64,000 nucleotides of DNA from Paenibacillus sp. yr247 (GTDB lineage: Bacteria > Bacillota > Bacilli > Paenibacillales > NBRC-103111): positions 1 through 64,000 of the forward strand of contig NZ_FNIF01000014.1 of assembly GCF_900103825.1 (NCBI RefSeq), read 5' to 3'. The translations under genes and the position numbers were made by a program. Of this stretch, positions 62,882 through 64,000 are shown piece by piece. How positions within the stretch are numbered: position 1 is the first letter of the stretch; every line of letters begins with the position of its first letter. The notes below the pieces were generated by a model. That model saw only the letters and a program-made list of their open reading frames with translations. It was not told the origin of the DNA and searched no databases.

Positions 62882-64000
62882 GAATCTCGCTAGCTAATTT
62901 CTCACCTATACCTAGAGGCTTGAAGTCATGTACTTCAGCCTCTTTTATTTTGCGTACCGAGCCGAAATGCTTCAACAAGGCCTTCCGGCGTTTCTCCCCG
63001 ATTCCAGGAATCGCGTCCAACTGGGACGCGATCATCGACTTCGCTCTCGTTTCTCGATGGAAGGTGATCGCGAATCTGTGAACTTCGTCTTGAATGCGCT
63101 GAAGCAGGTAGAACTCCTGGCTATCGCGCGGCAAGGGAACAACCTCAGCTGGATCTCCAATCATAAGTTGTGCCGTTTTGTGCTTCGCATCCTTGACCAG
63201 TCCGCAGATTGGGATGAATAGACCTAATTCGTTCTCCAGTACATCAACCGCCGCCGAAATCTGCCCTTTCCCTCCGTCCACGACGATCAGGTCAGGCAGC
63301 GTGAGATTGTCTTTGAGCACACGTTCGTACCTGCGGCGAATTACCTCGCGCATCGTTTCGTAATCATCTGGTCCAACGACCGTTTTTACTTTATATTTGC
63401 GGTACTCCTTGCGGTCGGGTCTACCGTCGACGAAGACGACCATTGCAGACACCGGGTTCGTCCCTTGAATGTTCGAGTTATCGAACGCTTCGATACGGCG
63501 AATCGTTCCCGTGCCAAGCCATTCGCCGAGATTCTCGACGGCTTTGGTCGTGCGGCGTTCATCTCGTTCTACCAAGCGGAACTTTTCATCCAGGGCGTTA
63601 CGGGCGTTGTCTCTTGCCATATCGACCATTTGCTTTTTCAGCCCGCGCTGAGGGATATGCACCTTGACCTTCAGCCAGGATTCAAGCGCTTCGCGGACAT
63701 CCTTTTCTTCGGCCTCAGCTTGGGCAACGGCCTGTGTTGGAGCTCCCGCTTCTGCAACTTCAGCAGCAGGCGCCGGGGCATCTGATGACTGAACAGGCAC
63801 CGGCGGCAGGAAAATCTCCTTCGGCAGCGCCGGATTGTCGCTGTAGACCTGGGTGACGTAGGTGATGAAGTCATTGTACTCATCACCGTAATAAGGAAAC
63901 AGCGAGACATGCCGCTCGATAAGCTTGCCCTGGCGCATGTACTGGATGTGAACAGCCATCCAGCCCTTGTCAACCGCGTAGCCGAACACATCGCGGTCTA
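62841..64000 (-). CDS. uvrC: Excinuclease ABC subunit C, C-terminal part
   Basis: The last ~386 residues of UvrC; the 5' end is outside the window. Visible are the central region ([21 protein letters not shown]), an Ala/Pro/Glu-rich insert ([20 protein letters not shown]), the RNase-H-like endonuclease domain ([32 protein letters not shown]) and the tandem helix-hairpin-helix end ([32 protein letters not shown]). It makes the 5' incision in nucleotide excision repair with UvrB. The end is convergent with, and overlaps, the CPBP protease gene. Confidence 0.95.
   Translation of the reverse strand, partial: DRDVFGYAVDKGWMAVHIQYMRQGKLIERHVSLFPYYGDEYNDFITYVTQVYSDNPALPKEIFLPPVPVQSSDAPAPAAEVAEAGAPTQAVAQAEAEEKDVREALESWLKVKVHIPQRGLKKQMVDMARDNARNALDEKFRLVERDERRTTKAVENLGEWLGTGTIRRIEAFDNSNIQGTNPVSAMVVFVDGRPDRKEYRKYKVKTVVGPDDYETMREVIRRRYERVLKDNLTLPDLIVVDGGKGQISAAVDVLENELGLFIPICGLVKDAKHKTAQLMIGDPAEVVPLPRDSQEFYLLQRIQDEVHRFAITFHRETRAKSMIASQLDAIPGIGEKRRKALLKHFGSVRKIKEAEVHDFKPLGIGEKLASEILKALQGEAAAPQE

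Noticed and set aside
1-64000. CRISPR array, tRNA or rRNA genes
   Set aside because: No regular repeat-spacer pattern and no tRNA- or rRNA-like sequence was seen on either strand.

Overview
The window looks like chromosomal DNA of a Gram-positive, low-to-mid-GC member of the Paenibacillaceae, most likely Paenibacillus. This is an inference from several traits: YesM-type histidine kinases paired with two-domain AraC response regulators, lipoprotein sugar-binding proteins without linked ATPases, a DUF5696 protein, Ktr-type potassium uptake, strong AGGAGG ribosome sites with frequent TTG/GTG starts, and succinate dehydrogenase in the C-A-B order.

Bases 1-2.5 kb are a graveyard: the 5' end of a secreted-protein gene, a group II intron remnant with a nonsense-mutated reverse transcriptase, a fragment of a nucleotide-cyclase-like gene, a tiny YjcZ-like membrane peptide gene, and a decayed hydroxypyruvate-isomerase-like gene. 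Then come corA (Mg transport) and modAB (molybdate uptake, no modC).

From 5.2 to 43.2 kb almost everything lies on the minus strand and forms a 38-kb carbohydrate-utilisation region. Its upstream part (43.2-31 kb) has a response regulator, a sensor kinase, a sugar-binding lipoprotein and two permeases, then a Gfo/Idh/MocA oxidoreductase, a TIM-barrel isomerase/epimerase, a GH38 alpha-mannosidase and an SDR. The middle part (30.8-19.8 kb) is a tight operon with a very large membrane-anchored solute-binding protein, two permease pairs, an NHL-propeller/TPR membrane protein, a YIP1-family membrane protein and a DUF5696 protein. Further down are two more Gfo/Idh/MocA oxidoreductases, an epimerase, an SDR, a heparinase II/III-like lyase and an APH-fold kinase. 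The distal part (12.7-5.2 kb) carries a second copy of the sensor kinase and sugar-binding protein. It is an old partial duplicate: its response regulator is reduced to about 20 codons and its permeases are gone. Four metabolic genes lie between the copies: a hexulose-phosphate-synthase-like aldolase, an epimerase, a frameshifted Zn-dehydrogenase and a Gfo/Idh/MocA oxidoreductase. No ABC ATPase is encoded for any of these sugar transporters, so a shared ATPase elsewhere (MsmX type) is implied.

From 43.4 to 47.2 kb is an AT-rich accessory stretch of small genes (VOC, HIT, NUDIX, zinc-ribbon peptide) interrupted by a TnpB-type IS200/IS605-family element. After a CDF metal exporter and a LacI regulator (47.5-49.7 kb) comes an ABC transporter operon preceded by a well-formed guanidine-I (ykkC) riboswitch with its own promoter and terminator (50.0-53.0 kb). 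The rest is core-like: a small isolated gene, sdhCAB, a LysR regulator, a ktrB-ktrA-antiporter operon, a CPBP membrane protease and the 3' part of uvrC.

The best candidates for undescribed biology are the DUF5696/NHL-TPR/YIP1/giant-SBP transport operon, the repeated oxidoreductase-plus-TIM-barrel pairs that suggest oxidative sugar or glycoside catabolism, and the guanidine-riboswitch ABC operon.
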